Origin: Dryomyza anilis
Lineage: Eukaryota > Arthropoda > Insecta > Diptera > Dryomyzidae
DNA length: 64,000 nt
Assembly: GCA_951804985.1 (NCBI GenBank)
Contig: OX638130.1
Location: 40,690,475 to 40,754,474, forward strand
Direction of reading: 5' to 3'
A program made the translations under genes and the position numbers. Below, in pieces: positions 49,370 to 60,998 of this stretch. How positions within the stretch are numbered: position 1 is the first letter of the stretch; each line of letters opens with the position of its first letter. The notes below the pieces were generated by a model. That model did no database searches. It worked only from the letters and a program-made list of their open reading frames with translations, and was not told the DNA's origin.

Positions 49370-51671
49370 AAAGCAGGTCTGGGGTTTCTGCTGCGTAGGT
49401 TGACTGGGCTTCTCAGCACCATTTATAATAATAAAACGATTGTAGTTCTTTTTAAGAATTGTTGAAGAAAATTTATTGACAATTGAAAATTAAATATGTT
49501 GATAACTAAAACAATTTCCGTCCGAAATAATATCGGACTGGAATATTGTAAGTATGATAAAGTTATTTTAAAACTGAACACAATTTGAAAAATATCAAGT
49601 CTTTTTATACAATTTTTAAAAGATTGTTAAATAAAAACCTACTTGTATTATAATTTGAACAAAATAATTAAGTGTATAAACCAAGGATTGAAACCGTAAC
49701 CGAAACCGAAACCAATATGAAGTGCAAGTTCGACAAGTTTAAACATTTCAAGTTATAAGGCAGATATTTGTTTAATTAGTGATGATGAAAATTTTCTTGT
49801 TCTTGCATCTTTTTCTTCAATTTTTTTTAGCAAGAACAACAACGAGAACCAGATCGAGATTTTCTTGCAAGAAAAAGTGCAAGATAAGAACTTCAAGAAC
49901 AAGAGCAAGTGTAAGACTAACACAGCAAGAAAAGCAAGACATGCGTTTTTTTATGATTTTAATGTATTTAATACGTTTTTAAGGTAATAATGAAATTCAA
50001 AAGAATTCATGATATTAATAAATATTGAACAACAAGTAACAGTGGAAAACGTGCAAAATATTTATGAACGTGAACATTAATGAAGATGTGTGTTTTTTTT
50101 TTGTTTTTGTCAATTCTAAAGAATATAAGCATCTTAAAAATAAGGCCTGTGAAGCACTTTTGAATCGGTAAATAGCTTTAAAAGTGCTTCAAAAGTCGCT
50201 TCAAAAAGATAAAACAGACAAAACAATGTTTTTTCTCTTTTCTTCGCTACGCTAGTTCGTACATCGATTGTGCATATGCACTGTGCTATGCACATTATTA
50301 TTTTTGTTTTACTTTTATATATATATAGTTTTTTTGTTAATTGTAAAATTATTTTTGTTTTACTTTTATATATATAGTGGTTTTGTTAATTGTAAAAAAT
50401 GTTTTCTTAAGTTCAGTTATATGTGCATTATTTCATTTAACTTATAAAACCAAAATAAAAAATTGTTACCCTGCAAGAAATTATTTGAGATACGGTACGT
50501 GTAGCATACGGATTTTTTTAATCTGTGACGAAAACAGAAACATGCCTATACGAAATATTCTTTATATTTATTGTATATGCATAACGTATAATGTATATCG
50601 TCGTTGTAGAACGAAAAGTCACCAAATACATATTTAGGAAAAACTTAAATTTCGAGTTTGTTGATTAATATTATAAAAAGTAATTGATGCATTTTTAAAG
50701 TTGAAATATCTATTGATAGATTTACATTTTATTATCATAAGGTAAAAAAATGGAGATCATCGATTAAAAATTGACAGATACATGAAGATGTTTGTAAATA
50801 ATATTTTGAAAATGTATTTGGTGACTTTTCGTTCTACAACGTCGATTTGTAAATTTTATTATTGCCTTGAAATTTTAAATTGTCTCGTCAACATTACTTG
50901 ATTTATACAATTATTTTTTATTAGTTAATTCTTGTTAAAATATAATTCAAATTTTTATATTATTGGATTTTTTTTTTGTTATTAAAATGTTGAAGAAATT
51001 GAAAATATGGAAAATAATTAACTTAAATACAATTAGTGTTCATATTCTATTCGTTTTCATAATTAATATGCAGTTTAAGGTATTTGTTTTCGATCGTTTA
51101 TTTAAAATTTAAAAGATTAAAAGATTAAGATTACCATTTCTTGCAGCTCACTGAATTGTTGAAATTTAATTTCTTTGGCTTTTATGGATTGAAATCGTAT
51201 AAAATTCTTCTTCTTTGCAATTCAGATCATATCTCAGGTGAAGTCAAAATGTTGCTTTTCATTGGTTTGTGGTCTCGAAATTTTAATTTAAAATTTTTTC
51301 TTGGCGTATTCAATTAAATAATTCATATAACACAATATTTTTTACTAAAATAACAAAAAACATTGTTTAAATTACGTTTCCCACTTTACCCCAGTATCAT
51401 AATTTGAACATAATTTAGCACCATATAAAAAATGTAAAATTATTTGAAAAATATGGAAATAAAGAAAATTTATACAAAAACCGAAATCAAAATCGAAACC
51501 GTAACATGGAACCGGTATACCGAAACCGTTTCGTTATAAAAACTTAAAACCGGAACCGAAACCGAAACGCGGAAAAAACTGAAACCGAAATTGAAACCGT
51601 TATTCGTTTAGGTTTCAATCCTTGGTATAAACATAAAGTGTAAAATTAATAAATTGACCGAAATTGTTTCA
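49370..51671 (-). repeat. 3' LTR of the gypsy element, split by a hAT
   Basis: Pieces 49370-49681 and 51633-51671 (351 bp in all) differ from the 5' LTR at only about three positions, so the insertion is young. Confidence 0.93.
49682..51624. mobile_element. hAT element, CAAGGATTGAAACC ends, 1.94 kb
   Basis: Termini CAAGGATTGAAACC and GGTTTCAATCCTTG with perfect 8-bp TSD GTATAAAC (49674-49681 and 51625-51632). The intact LTR at 54604 shows the single-copy target. Subterminal AACCGAAACCG repeats lie at both ends. No transposase; the interior is AT-rich. 49790-49930 is rich in AAGAACAA-type tracts. Confidence 0.95.
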
Positions 51672-53550
51672 TTCTCCCCCTCTGATGTAGAAGTCGTCCC
51701 GACGAAACATCAGATACTAAGCATATTTCTTCGGACATCATGAATGATCGTTGCTGAACGTCGCCTAAGTTTCGATATGGGCAGAAAAGCATGCTAAGTT
51801 CCCAACGCCACGTTGAAGACATCTTCATTGGCAATGACGAAACTTGTTGAACCTTCATGAACTTTGAGTCAGAGCAAGATAAAAGTTTACGAGCATATTC
51901 GATTGAATGTTCATCAGGGCCCTCCCCCTGGAGTAAAACTTCTTCTAGTGCGTAACTACTGGCGTCGGTTTTGAGAATTATTGGCATGTTGTCTTCAGCT
52001 TGCTTTAGAATTAGTGTTGCAATAAACGCCAAATTTCTTGATGTAATCGACACCGTAGTTGTAATTATCCTCGCTGCCTCTGCCATAGAGGACGTTGCTG
52101 CCGTAGTTAACGTCACTGCCATAGACGACGTTGCTAACGTGGTTGACACTACAGCCTTAGAGGACCTTGCGAACGTAGTTGACGTCACAGCCGTTGAAGA
52201 CGTTGCTGTTGTAGTTGTCGCTGCTGCCATAGAGAACGTGGCTGTCGGCACTGCCGTAGAGGACGTTGCTGCCGTCGCTGCGGTAGAGGACGTTACTTTT
52301 GTAGTTGACGTCACAGCCGTTGAGGACTTTGCTCTCGTCACTGACATGGAGGACGTTGCTGTCGTCGCTGCCGTAGAGGACGTTAGTCTTGTAGTTGACG
52401 TCGCTACCATAGAGGACGTTGCTCTCGTCACTGCCGTAGAGGACGTTGCTGTCGTCGCTGCCGTAGAGGACGTTACTCTTGTAGTTGACGTCGCTACCAT
52501 AGAGGACGTTGCTGTCTTCGCTGCCATAGAGGACGTTACTCTTGTAGTTGACGTCGCTACCATAGAGGACGTTGCTGTCGTCGCTGCCGTAGAGGACGTT
52601 ACTCCTGTAGTTGACGTCGCTACCATTGAGGACGTTGCTGTTATCGCTCGCGTAGGTTCCGTGAAAGCATAAGCATTGGTTTGAAAAATTCCCTCCATTT
52701 GGAGTTTTTGTACTTCAGATAAACCAAGACCACCGGAATCTTTTAAAAACTCAAATTCAATTGAGTATATCGGAATAAATGCATCATCGTCATCCGGTTC
52801 TCTCATTTTAATTGGTGGCGCAAATAATCTTGAATTTCTTGTTGGCGTTTCTGTTCCTACAGGTATAGCGTTACGAAAAATAGCCTGCACAGAATGTGGT
52901 GAATATGCGTTTCTTATACTTTCTCGATCTACTTTACGGGATTTGAAACCTGGCCCGTAATTTACCTCGGGACACACTTCACACGAATCGATAACGGATT
53001 CCGGAGCTTCCTTATTTTCCATAAATTTTATGAAATGCGATATTTCATTGCACCTCTTGCTAGTAGGTGACTCCAGTGCAGTTGACACAATGTGTTCGCC
53101 AGCGATGTCCATATCAAACGTATTTATATCTATTGGCTTGGTAAACTCGAATTTTCTTTTTGGCTCATCTTTAAAGTACCTGCAGCATTGTGCCATAATT
53201 AAGACGATACCAGTTTGCTCCATAAAATCTGCGCCAATCAGAGTGCGATTCTTTGTCGCATTCGGAAGCGATATTAATCGGATCTTCCTGATTCGATTTC
53301 CAACTGTCACGTCGCATATTGTTGACATAACCATTTGCGTCGTCGTTGTACCATCTGCCAGAGTTATTTCTGCTTTAACGTCCTGGAAAATGCAGCCGTT
53401 GCTTGTTAAAATGCGTCGTAAATTCGCACTAGCAACGCTCGTTTTTGCACCGCTGTCAAAACACGCTTCACCCGTTAAACCGAACATCGTAATATGGACT
53501 GTTGGTATAGATCTACCAACGATGGTTGTTGACACAGTGTTAAATGCCAA
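51646..53550 (-). CDS. Chimeric gypsy polyprotein: protease, T/S/A-rich repeat, partial RNase H
   Basis: A continuous frame of about 634 codons. Residues about 15-120 are a retropepsin with active-site DSGAKTS (Ser in place of the usual Thr) and a LIGADFMEQTGI segment. Residues about 265-300 (LSEVQKLQMEGIFQTNAYAF) match the linker that normally leads into RT. RT is absent. Instead about 200 residues are imperfect TATSSMVATSTTRVTSS-type repeats, mucin-like in composition. RNase H resumes with PIILKTDASSYALEEVLLQG, where Glu replaces a usual Gly, and soon decays. Integrase is missing and the frame runs through the polypurine tract into the LTR. It is open on both strands across the repeat. Whether it is expressed is unknown. 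Confidence 0.7.
   Translation of the reverse strand: MAFNTVSTTIVGRSIPTVHITMFGLTGEACFDSGAKTSVASANLRRILTSNGCIFQDVKAEITLADGTTTTQMVMSTICDVTVGNRIRKIRLISLPNATKNRTLIGADFMEQTGIVLIMAQCCRYFKDEPKRKFEFTKPIDINTFDMDIAGEHIVSTALESPTSKRCNEISHFIKFMENKEAPESVIDSCEVCPEVNYGPGFKSRKVDRESIRNAYSPHSVQAIFRNAIPVGTETPTRNSRLFAPPIKMREPDDDDAFIPIYSIEFEFLKDSGGLGLSEVQKLQMEGIFQTNAYAFTEPTRAITATSSMVATSTTGVTSSTAATTATSSMVATSTTRVTSSMAAKTATSSMVATSTTRVTSSTAATTATSSTAVTRATSSMVATSTTRLTSSTAATTATSSMSVTRAKSSTAVTSTTKVTSSTAATAATSSTAVPTATFSMAAATTTTATSSTAVTSTTFARSSKAVVSTTLATSSMAVTLTTAATSSMAEAARIITTTVSITSRNLAFIATLILKQAEDNMPIILKTDASSYALEEVLLQGEGPDEHSIEYARKLLSCSDSKFMKVQQVSSLPMKMSSTWRWELSMLFCPYRNLGDVQQRSFMMSEEICLVSDVSSGRLLHQRGRMKQFRSIY
51672..51683 (-). 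other. Polypurine tract of the gypsy element
   Basis: AGAGGGGGAGAA on the minus strand, immediately before the TGAAAC start of the 3' LTR. Confidence 0.9.
52065..52660. repeat. GAGGACGTT minisatellite replacing RT
   Basis: Units of 27 and 36 bp, each containing GAGGACGTT, are arranged in a higher-order period of about 90 bp (clearest at 52360-52630). All unit lengths are multiples of three, so both strands stay open. The minus strand encodes Thr/Ser/Ala, the plus strand Val/Ala/Asp/Glu. Confidence 0.93.
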
Positions 53551-54249
53551 ATGCTGAGGACTTTCTTTAGTGTGTGTGCTGCACTTTGGACAGTTGGATC
53601 GATATACACCTGGCTCACCGCAACCGTAACAAGAAAATTAGGTCCTCGCTTGGGTTGTATCTTTTGAATCGCTTGAGATGACTGTTGCTCTTTCTTCTTT
53701 TTAAAGCAAACATCAGCAGTGTGACCACGAAGTCTACAAAAGGAGCACCTTGCGCTTTTATCGCCATCACTTTTATCACCAAATTTGGTTGACGATACTT
53801 CTTTCGATTCAAGGAAAAATACTCTGCAGGTCGCTATTAATTGTTCGAACGTCTCTACGGATTCACGACTAACGCGCTCCCAAATCTTCATTGATAAGAG
53901 GCCGTATCATGTTGAGTTGTATTCTTTCGTTAATTTGTTCCTTAAGTTGCGAAAACTGGACGCGTTTCTTGCATATAAAACTGTCTGTTGGCTCTTGAAT
54001 CTGCTGCTTACACTCGAATATGCTTTGGAAGATTCTCCAGTCTGGATTTGGTGGCGAAAAGGTGGTCCGTATAAGCTTTACAGCCCCTTCGAACGTACGC
54101 ACCGATTCTTTTACACCGATCCACCAACTTGCCGCGTAGCCCTCCAAAAGCAGAGGCCGCGCCGATCTTGTGTACGAACCTGATTTAGCGCTATTTCCGC
54201 CAATTGCCGCCAAAATTTGTGTGAACTGTTCCGTCGAAAAACTTGCCAT
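53475..54249 (-). pseudogene. Gag of the defective gypsy element, frameshifted
   Basis: The frame starts at 54249 (ASFSTEQFTQILAAIGG) and includes LLLEGYAASWWIGVKESVRT of the gypsy capsid domain. An internal deletion occurs shortly after the start. A shift near 53890 moves to a frame holding a zinc knuckle CSFCRLRGHTADVC (CX2CX4HX4C). A second shift near 53635 returns to the protease frame, where a knuckle-like CYGCGEPGVYRSNC has Tyr at the His position. Confidence 0.85.
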
Positions 54250-54292
54250 GATTTGTCCGTGTTCACAGATGTAATTTCTTCAAAATTCTTAG

Positions 54293-54310
54293 CCGCTAGG
54301 TTGAGCGCCA
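54293..54310 (-). other. Primer-binding site of the gypsy element
   Basis: TGGCGCTCAACCTAGCGG on the minus strand, two bases from the LTR end. The first bases resemble Lys-tRNA-type sites (TGGCGC...), but the match beyond that is not exact. Confidence 0.75.
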
Positions 54311-54312
54311 AT

Positions 54313-54663
54313 AAAGCAGGTCTGGGGTTTCTGCTGCGTAGGTTGACTGGGCTTCTCAGCACCATTTATAATAATAAAACGATTGTAGTTCTTTTTAAGA
54401 ATTGTTGAAGAAAATTTATTGACAATTGAAAATTAAATATGTTGATAACTAAAACAATTTCCGTCCGAAATAATATCGGACTGTAATATTGTAAGTATGA
54501 TAAAGTTATTTTAAAACTGAACACAATTTGAAAAATATCAAGGCTTTTTATACAATTTTTAAAAGATTGTTAAATAAAAACCTACTTGTATTATAATTTG
54601 AACAAAATAATTAAGTGTATAAACATAAAATGTAAAATTAATAAATTGACCGAAATTGTTTCA
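54313..54663 (-). repeat. 5' LTR of the gypsy element, intact
   Basis: 351 bp, starting TGAAACAATTTCGG and ending CCAGACCTGCTTT on the minus strand. The start is TG, but the end is TTT instead of CA. Confidence 0.93.
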
Positions 54664-55079
54664 ATCTTCATTTACTTTAAATATATTCCGTATTTATTTA
54701 ACACCAATATGTATGGTATGGTGAAACAACACAATTTTAAGTTATTAGCTAAAAATCATCTTTCCAGTTGGAGTGGTTTCAAAGATTTGGACATATCTGA
54801 AAATTTTAAAATATTAAAAATAAAAAAATAGTTGGCAAAACAAAAATATTGAACAAACGTTCGAATCGTAGAGCGAAACGAACGAAACGTTTTAAATACG
54901 TTGCACCAATATTATACGAAGGTGACTGAAAACGAGACGAAAATATAAAGATACATGATAAGGGGCTAAATAAACTTTTATGGAAAATAGAAAATAATTT
55001 GCGTTTGTATTGAAACGTCGTGGGTCTCATTCCTTCATGTAAGTTTTAAACTAACAAAAAAACCAGTTGGGAAGGTTAG

Positions 55080-55600
55080 ATCACATGGGTATACGAATCT
55101 GAAAATAAATACAAACTTTCAATAGCTGACGAATTTCCATTCATTTGATACCCATATTTACAAATGGGTAGGTGTACCGAATTTCGATTTATTTTTTTTT
55201 GGAACCACAAGTCGTTTCGCCAGAAAACATTATTTTCATGTATTTGAGCATGATGTCAATATTTGACATAAAAAAAAAATTTACGTAAGCACGTATACAG
55301 TAAAATTGATCTGTAGATATAAATTTTTATGAGGTATTCGAACATAAGTGGACCGTTCTCAGGTCAGAAGAGACCGATTATGCCAACGAACAGTTTAGAT
55401 ATATAAGTAATCTAAATCTAAAGTTTCATTGATCTAGCTCTTCTACTTTTTCTGTAATCGTGATTTCAACAGACAGACAGACGGCTGATCAAGAATATAT
55501 GTACTTTTCCATACCAAGGATGCTTCCTTCTGGGTATTACAAACGGCGAACCAAACTGAATATACCCTTTCACTCTTAGTGTAAGGTATAAATATAAGAA
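55080..55600 (-). mobile_element. Mini-me/DINE-1-like element (right-arm copy)
   Basis: Inverted counterpart of 27555-28060, containing CAGACAGACAGACGG, GCTTCCTTCTGGGT and CACTCTTAGTGTAAGG. Confidence 0.75.
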
Positions 55601-56128
55601 ACAACAAATCATTTTTATTCATTGCTTTATGTCAATAACATGAAGGTTAAAAGTTTTCTGGATTTGCTCATTTATATGCATTATATGGGAATTGACCATT
55701 TATAAAGTCGTATGGTTCTTAGTCGTATTTAAGTTTGCTCGCGGGGACACCATCTTACACGAAAGTAAAACGTTAACATTAAATATAATATACATCTTTT
55801 GAGAAATAAGTAACTGGAATATTTGTCAAAAATACAAAACATATTTTGTGTGACAATCAATATGTATAAAGAAAATTTGCAAAGCTCAACATTTCTTAAA
55901 ATGCCATTGTCCACATGTGTAACTTAATTAATATATGTTTTTGTTTCCAAATTCATTGTCCAAATTGATTTAATTATTATTTTTTTGATATATTAATTTC
56001 TGATCTAATTAATTTAGTAATGGTCCAAGTTTCAGTTCCGGTGCTGGTGTTCAGTTCCAGTTCCGGTTCTATAAAAAATAAAAAATAAACTTCCAATTCC
56101 GGTTCCATACAAAAATTTAAAAAACGAT

Positions 56129-56130
<2 letters not shown>

Positions 56131-56216
<86 letters not shown>
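56131..56216. repeat. (TA)n microsatellite
   Basis: About 85 bp of TA between the end of the palindrome and the next retroelement. Confidence 0.97.
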
Positions 56217-56219
<3 letters not shown>

Positions 56220-56831
56220 TGCACACAAGAAGATTAGTGAAAGCAAATAAATCGTGAAAGAAAATAAATTTTAACGAAATTAAAAACAATCAAATATAGA
56301 AATAAAAACATTGAAAGATAGTCAAAATAATAATAAACATTTAAAAAAAAAAACAGACAATAAAAAAAACATTTTAAAATTTAAAAAAAAAAAACAACAA
56401 CAAAATATCAAAACAATAGCAATAAAAATTTATATGAGAAAACAAATTATCAGAAGAAGCAGAGCAACGTTGGAAGAGCAGAAATCAACTCAAGGCACAC
56501 GTGAAGAAGGATTATCATTGAAATTTCCACACGAACAGCAAAGAGATAACTTTTAAAGCGGTGAGAGCTTTCTAGTTTTCTATTTTTTTTTCTTTTAACT
56601 TTATTAAATACTAAAATTTGTAATAGAAATATTTTAAACATTTAATTATAATTTTGATTTACCATTTCTAAAAAATAATTTTTAAAAGATTTTTGTTGTT
56701 ACTTTTATTTGAAATAATATTGATTATATTGTTATAAAATTATATTGATATTATATTGTTAATTGTTAAATTGTATTAACAACGTTACACTAAATACACT
56801 TAGATTTCGATCAGATTGAAGTAATTTTAAA

Positions 56832-57704
56832 ATGGACAGAAATTCTATTTTATCTTTAGCAGTGGGTGGTTTGGGAAGGGAATTAAGTAAGGTGGGATTG
56901 TCAATAGTAAGGCTATAACAGATACTGCAGGACAGACTCCTTGATTACTTCGGCCTATAAGGTGCTGATGATAATGAGTCTGAATACTACGACGCAGGTT
57001 CCATTGCCCATGAGGCTGCAATTCAACGATCCTCTTTTACGTTGAAAGACATCAGAGATTCTCTCTCCACTTTTTCTGGTTCGGATTATATAGATGTGGG
57101 TAACTGGCTTCAAGAGTTTGAAGACAATGCTAACATTGTGCAATGGAATGAGTTGCAAATGTTCATATATGCTAAGCAGCTGTTAATAGGAGCTGCAAAG
57201 TTATATATTAGAAGTCAGACAAACATTAAAAACTGGTCTAGTTTGAAAGCTTCATTGACAAAGGAATTTGGCACACAACTTTCAACTCTTGAAGTTCATC
57301 GTCTGTTACGTAATCGCAGAAAAATGCCACAGGAAAGTTATAGGGAATATTTATATAGTTTAATAGATTTCGGCAATTCTATAAAATTAGATGAGGAAAG
57401 TTTGATAGAATATTTGACAGATGGTATACCGGACTCTACGTTTAACAAGAGTATTTTATACCAGGCTCGAACAATTGACGATTTAAAAGATAAAATTAAA
57501 ACTTATGAAAAAGTTCGGTATGGTAACAAGTCACCAAACAAGTGGCATGTACCTGAAACAGAGGTTAAAAATTCTGAGTCTTCAAACTCAAGAAACCAAT
57601 ATCATACGTTTCAAAACACACATCGGCCAGAAAATGACGATATGCGATGTTTCAAGTGTGGAGATCGCAATCACATGGCCAGAGAATGCCCCAAGAATGA
57701 ATAC
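56832..57704 (+). pseudogene. Gag of the second gypsy element (part before the LINE insertion)
   Basis: From ATG at 56832 the frame has TAA stops at codons 29 and 43, then stays open. The capsid region has GNWLQEFEDNANIVQW, FIYAKQLLIGAAKLYI and LTKEFG. The zinc knuckle is CFKCGDRNHMAREC (CX2CX4HX4C). The RTE element inserted just after it. The frame resumes at 61015. Confidence 0.88.
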
Positions 57705-60700
57705 TTACTTACTTAAATGGATCGGTTTTGGCCGCTGAGATGAAGCCGCGCCAGTCGGATCTGCTTTGCGCGCGCTGACGCCAGTTAGAAATACCAAGCG
57801 TTGCCAATCTGTCCTCAACTTGGTCTTTCCAACGCAGATTTGGACGCCCTCTTCTACGCTGTCCACCTTCGAGTTTCGATTCAAGCACCTTCTTGGCTGG
57901 AGTGTTTTCATCCATTCGTTCGACATGACCTAGCCAACGAAGCCGCTGGATCTTGATGCGCTTGACTATGTCAATGTCGTCGAATAACTCATACAGCTCG
58001 TGGTTCATCCTGATTCGATACTCGTTAGCAAAGCAGATAGGGCCAAAGATTTTACGGAGAATCTTTCTCTCGAACGCTCCCAGTACTCTCTCATCGGTGG
58101 TGGCCAGCGTCCATGTTTCTGCACCATAAAGTAGGACGGGCATGATGAGTGACTTGTAGAGCGTTATTTTTGTCCGGCGAGAGAGGGCTCTGCTTCTCAA
58201 TTGCCTACTGAGCCCAAAGTAGCACCTGTTGGCAAGAGTTATTCTCCGTTTGATCTCCAGGCTGACGTCGTTGTTGCTGTTTACGCTGGATCCCAGATAG
58301 ACGAAGTCCTTCACAATGTCGAACTTGTGGGTGCCAAAATCAGCTTTTGGTCCAAGACGCACGGACTCTTTTTTGCTTGTTGACACAAGGAACTTCGTCT
58401 TGTCCTCGTTCACCGCTAGACCCATTCGACGCGACTCTTTCTCCAATCTGGAGAATGCTGCGCTGACTGCTCGTGTACTCCTGCCAATGATATCAATATC
58501 GTCGGCATATGCGAGCAGCATGACACTTTTGTTGAGGATAGTGCCGTTTTGACGGAGTTCGGCAGCTCGAACTATTTTCTCCATCAATAAGTTAAAAAAG
58601 TCGCACGATAGGGAGTCACCCTGTCTGAAACCTCGTTCGGTATGAAATGGCTCGGAGAGGTCTTTTCCTATTCTCACTGAGCAACGTGTGTTGCTCAGGG
58701 TCATCCTGCAAAGCCTTATAAGTTTCGCAGGTATACCGAACTCAGACATTGCGGCGTATAATCGTTCCCTTATCGGAGTGTCGAAGGCGGCTTTATAGTC
58801 GACTAATAGATGGCAGGTGTCGATCTGTTTTTCTAGGGTCTTTTCCTGGATTAGGCGCAATGTGAAAATCTGGTCTATGGTGGACTTTCCAGGTCTGAAG
58901 CCGCACTGATAAGGTCCAATCAGTCTGTTGACGATGGGCTTCAGTCTTTCACATAATACGCTCGATAGAACCTTGTATGCGATATTGAGTAGGCTGATCC
59001 CACGGTAGTTGGCGCAGATAGTGGGATCCCCTTTCTTAAGGATTGGGCAGAGTACACTGAGGTTTCAGTCACTTGGCATGCTTTCATCCGACCATATTCT
59101 GCTTACGAGCTCGTGCATGCTCTCTATTAGCTCTTCGCCTCCGGTCTTAAACAATTCAGCAGGCAGGCCATCAGCACCTGCGGCTTTGTTGTTTTTCAGC
59201 CGAGCAAAGGCTGTACTGACCTCGTCATAGTCGGGTGGCGGAATCTCAACGTCGTCGTCAAGTACTGGGGTTGCCGGGTTTGCTTCTCTATCGGTGGAAT
59301 TGAGGTCATCATCACCGGTCAGCAGTTTAGAGAAGTGATCCCTCCATATTTTCAGTGTGCTCTGGATATCTGTCACTAGATTTCCGTTCTCATCTTTACA
59401 GGAAGACGCTCCGGATTTTGAACCTCCGGCTAGGCGTCTTATTTTCTCGAAGAATTTTCGAGCCTCATTCCTGTCCCCATGCATCTCAATCTCCTCACAC
59501 TCACGTCTTTCTGCCTCGCTTTTTTTATGCCTGAAAAGACGTTTCTCTTCCCTCCTCTTCTCTTTGTATCGCTCCTTCGCAGCTCGCGTAGCTACTCACT
59601 GCAGGGTGGATTTGTACGCAGCGTCTTTCTCTGCAGTGGCCGCGCGACACTCTTGGTCATACCACTGATTCCTCAGGGGGCGTTAGAATCCAAGCACCTC
59701 TTCGGCAGCCGTACGCATAGAGCAGGAGATATGATTCCACTGCGCGCTTATATCATCGAGAGGAGGAGTGCTTTGTCTAAGCAGGTGTGAGAGTCGAGTG
59801 GAAAAGGCTTGCGTTGTCTGTTGTGATTGCAGCTTTCCGACGTCTAGCTTTCTCTGCGTTTGGTTCCGTACGTTCTTCGCAGCGCTTAAGCGTGTGCGGA
59901 CCTTGGCTGCTACAAAGTAATGATCCGAGTCCATATTGGCACCTCGGATAGTGCGTACGGCCATCACGCTTGAAGCGTGCCTTCCGTCAATCACAACGTG
60001 ATCAATTTGATTTCGAGTTTTTTGATCGGGCGACAACCATGTGGCCTTGTGGATATCGAAATGTTCGAATCTAGTGCTACTAACTACCATGTTTCGTGCT
60101 GCGGCGAAGTCGATTAGCCTCGTTCCGTTATCGGAAGTGTTGGCATGGAGGCTAAATTTTCCGATTGTGGGACAATAGATGGCTTCTCTGCCCACCTTGG
60201 CGTTAAAATCGCCTAGCACGATTTTGATATCGTGGCGGGGGCAGCGCTCGTATGCGTTGTCTAGGCGCTCGTAGAAGCGCTCTTTTGTCTCGTCATCTTT
60301 CTCGTTCGTCGGAGCGTGTGCACAAATTAGGCTGATATGGAAATATTTAGCCTTGATGCGGATTGTTGCCAGCCTTTCGTCCACGGGCGTGAACCTAGAG
60401 ACAAGATGGCGGAGTCTCTTGCCGACCACAAATCCACATCCAAATTCGTGTCTCTCCGCATGGCAGCTGTAGTAGATATCACAGGACGCTTGTTTCGAAC
60501 AGCCCTGTCCCGTCCATCGCATCTCCTGGATAGCGGTGATGTCAGCCTTATATTTTTCGAGGACATCTGCCAGCTGGATAGAGGCACCTTCCCTATAAAG
60601 GGTCCGGACATTCCAGGTGCATATCCGTAAATCATGGTCCTTAAAACGTTTGCGTGGGTCATCATCGTTGTAATCGGTCGTTATCCGAGGCTTCTTTTTT

Positions 60701-60998
60701 GTTTTCATTGGGCGCATAGGTTTTTTCCGTGGTGGGACCCAAACCCAACGCACGAACCCTCACTCTGAGGGAGATGCTCGCACTCACTTTAGCCGACTTC
60801 TACACCGGGTGGTGTAGAGCGCCGTTTCCAGGGACTTCCACGAGGAGGACTTCCACCGAAGTGGAGGTGTCACCATTTGACAATTTGTCAATTCTGGTGA
60901 CCAGTGAGTTGACTTGAGACGACACCGACAAGGATTGCGCTGGCTTCGCCATGTTGAAGCACTCAGACACGTTGCCTTGTGATAATCGCCCCCATAGT
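57705..60998 (-). mobile_element. RTE-type LINE, nearly full length (3.29 kb)
   Basis: Flanked by a perfect 16-bp TSD CCCCAAGAATGAATAC (57689-57704 and 60999-61014). The 3' end on the minus strand is an AAGTAAGTAA tail, as expected for RTE elements with simple-repeat tails. The 5' end (60998) is shared exactly with the fragment at 24139-24920. One long frame of about 1,015 codons is broken by only three stops. Confidence 0.93.
57709..60753 (-). pseudogene. RTE ORF: AP-like endonuclease and reverse transcriptase
   Basis: A single minus-strand frame. The endonuclease (about 60620-59900) has LRICTWNVRTLYREG, IQEMRW, VLGDFNAKVG, IDHVVIDG and SDHYF. RT (about 59100-58100) has KKGDPTICANYRGISLLN, CGFRPGKST, FRQGDSLS and the catalytic YADDIDIIG (Asp pair 58503-58498). 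A C-terminal region with LYGAETWTL and RLRWLGHVERM follows. In-frame stops: TAA at 59685-59683, TGA at 59598-59596 and TGA at 59067-59065 (a Trp codon by context). The true start may lie upstream: the related copy at 24709 reads on through SASISLRVRV, whereas here a 4-base difference breaks the frame. Confidence 0.9.

Larger units (their letters stand above)
49370..54663 (-). mobile_element. Defective Ty3/gypsy retrotransposon with nested hAT
   Basis: Minus-strand order: 5' LTR (54313-54663), primer-binding site, Gag, protease, a Thr/Ser/Ala repeat in place of RT, partial RNase H, polypurine tract, 3' LTR (51671-49370 with the hAT inside). The 5-bp TSD is ATCTT (49365-49369 and 54664-54668). 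The left palindrome arm preserves the empty site near 28465. RT and integrase are missing, so it cannot move by itself. Confidence 0.93.
40935..56120 (-). repeat. Right arm of the giant imperfect palindrome
   Basis: Inverted counterpart of 27192-37770. It is longer because it carries a solo LTR (44607-46898), a 1.1-kb tandem duplication, a 0.94-kb unique segment (47306-48248), a gypsy element (49370-54663) and a further segment of about 170 bp near 55650-55830. 41565-41770 also repeats 40960-41165 in inverted form, making a local foldback. Confidence 0.93.

Noticed and set aside
49790..49930. Separate repeat or gene in the AAGAACAA-rich stretch
   Set aside because: Low-complexity sequence inside the hAT element; no independent boundaries.
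51971..52672. Plus-strand protein of Val/Asp/Glu repeats
   Set aside because: It is the complement of the minisatellite in the gypsy frame; openness follows from unit lengths divisible by three. No start context or domain supports it.
54806..55030. Paired frames of about 74 residues at 28097-28321 and 54806-55030
   Set aside because: Mirror copies from the inverted duplication in AT-rich repeat DNA; no coding signature.
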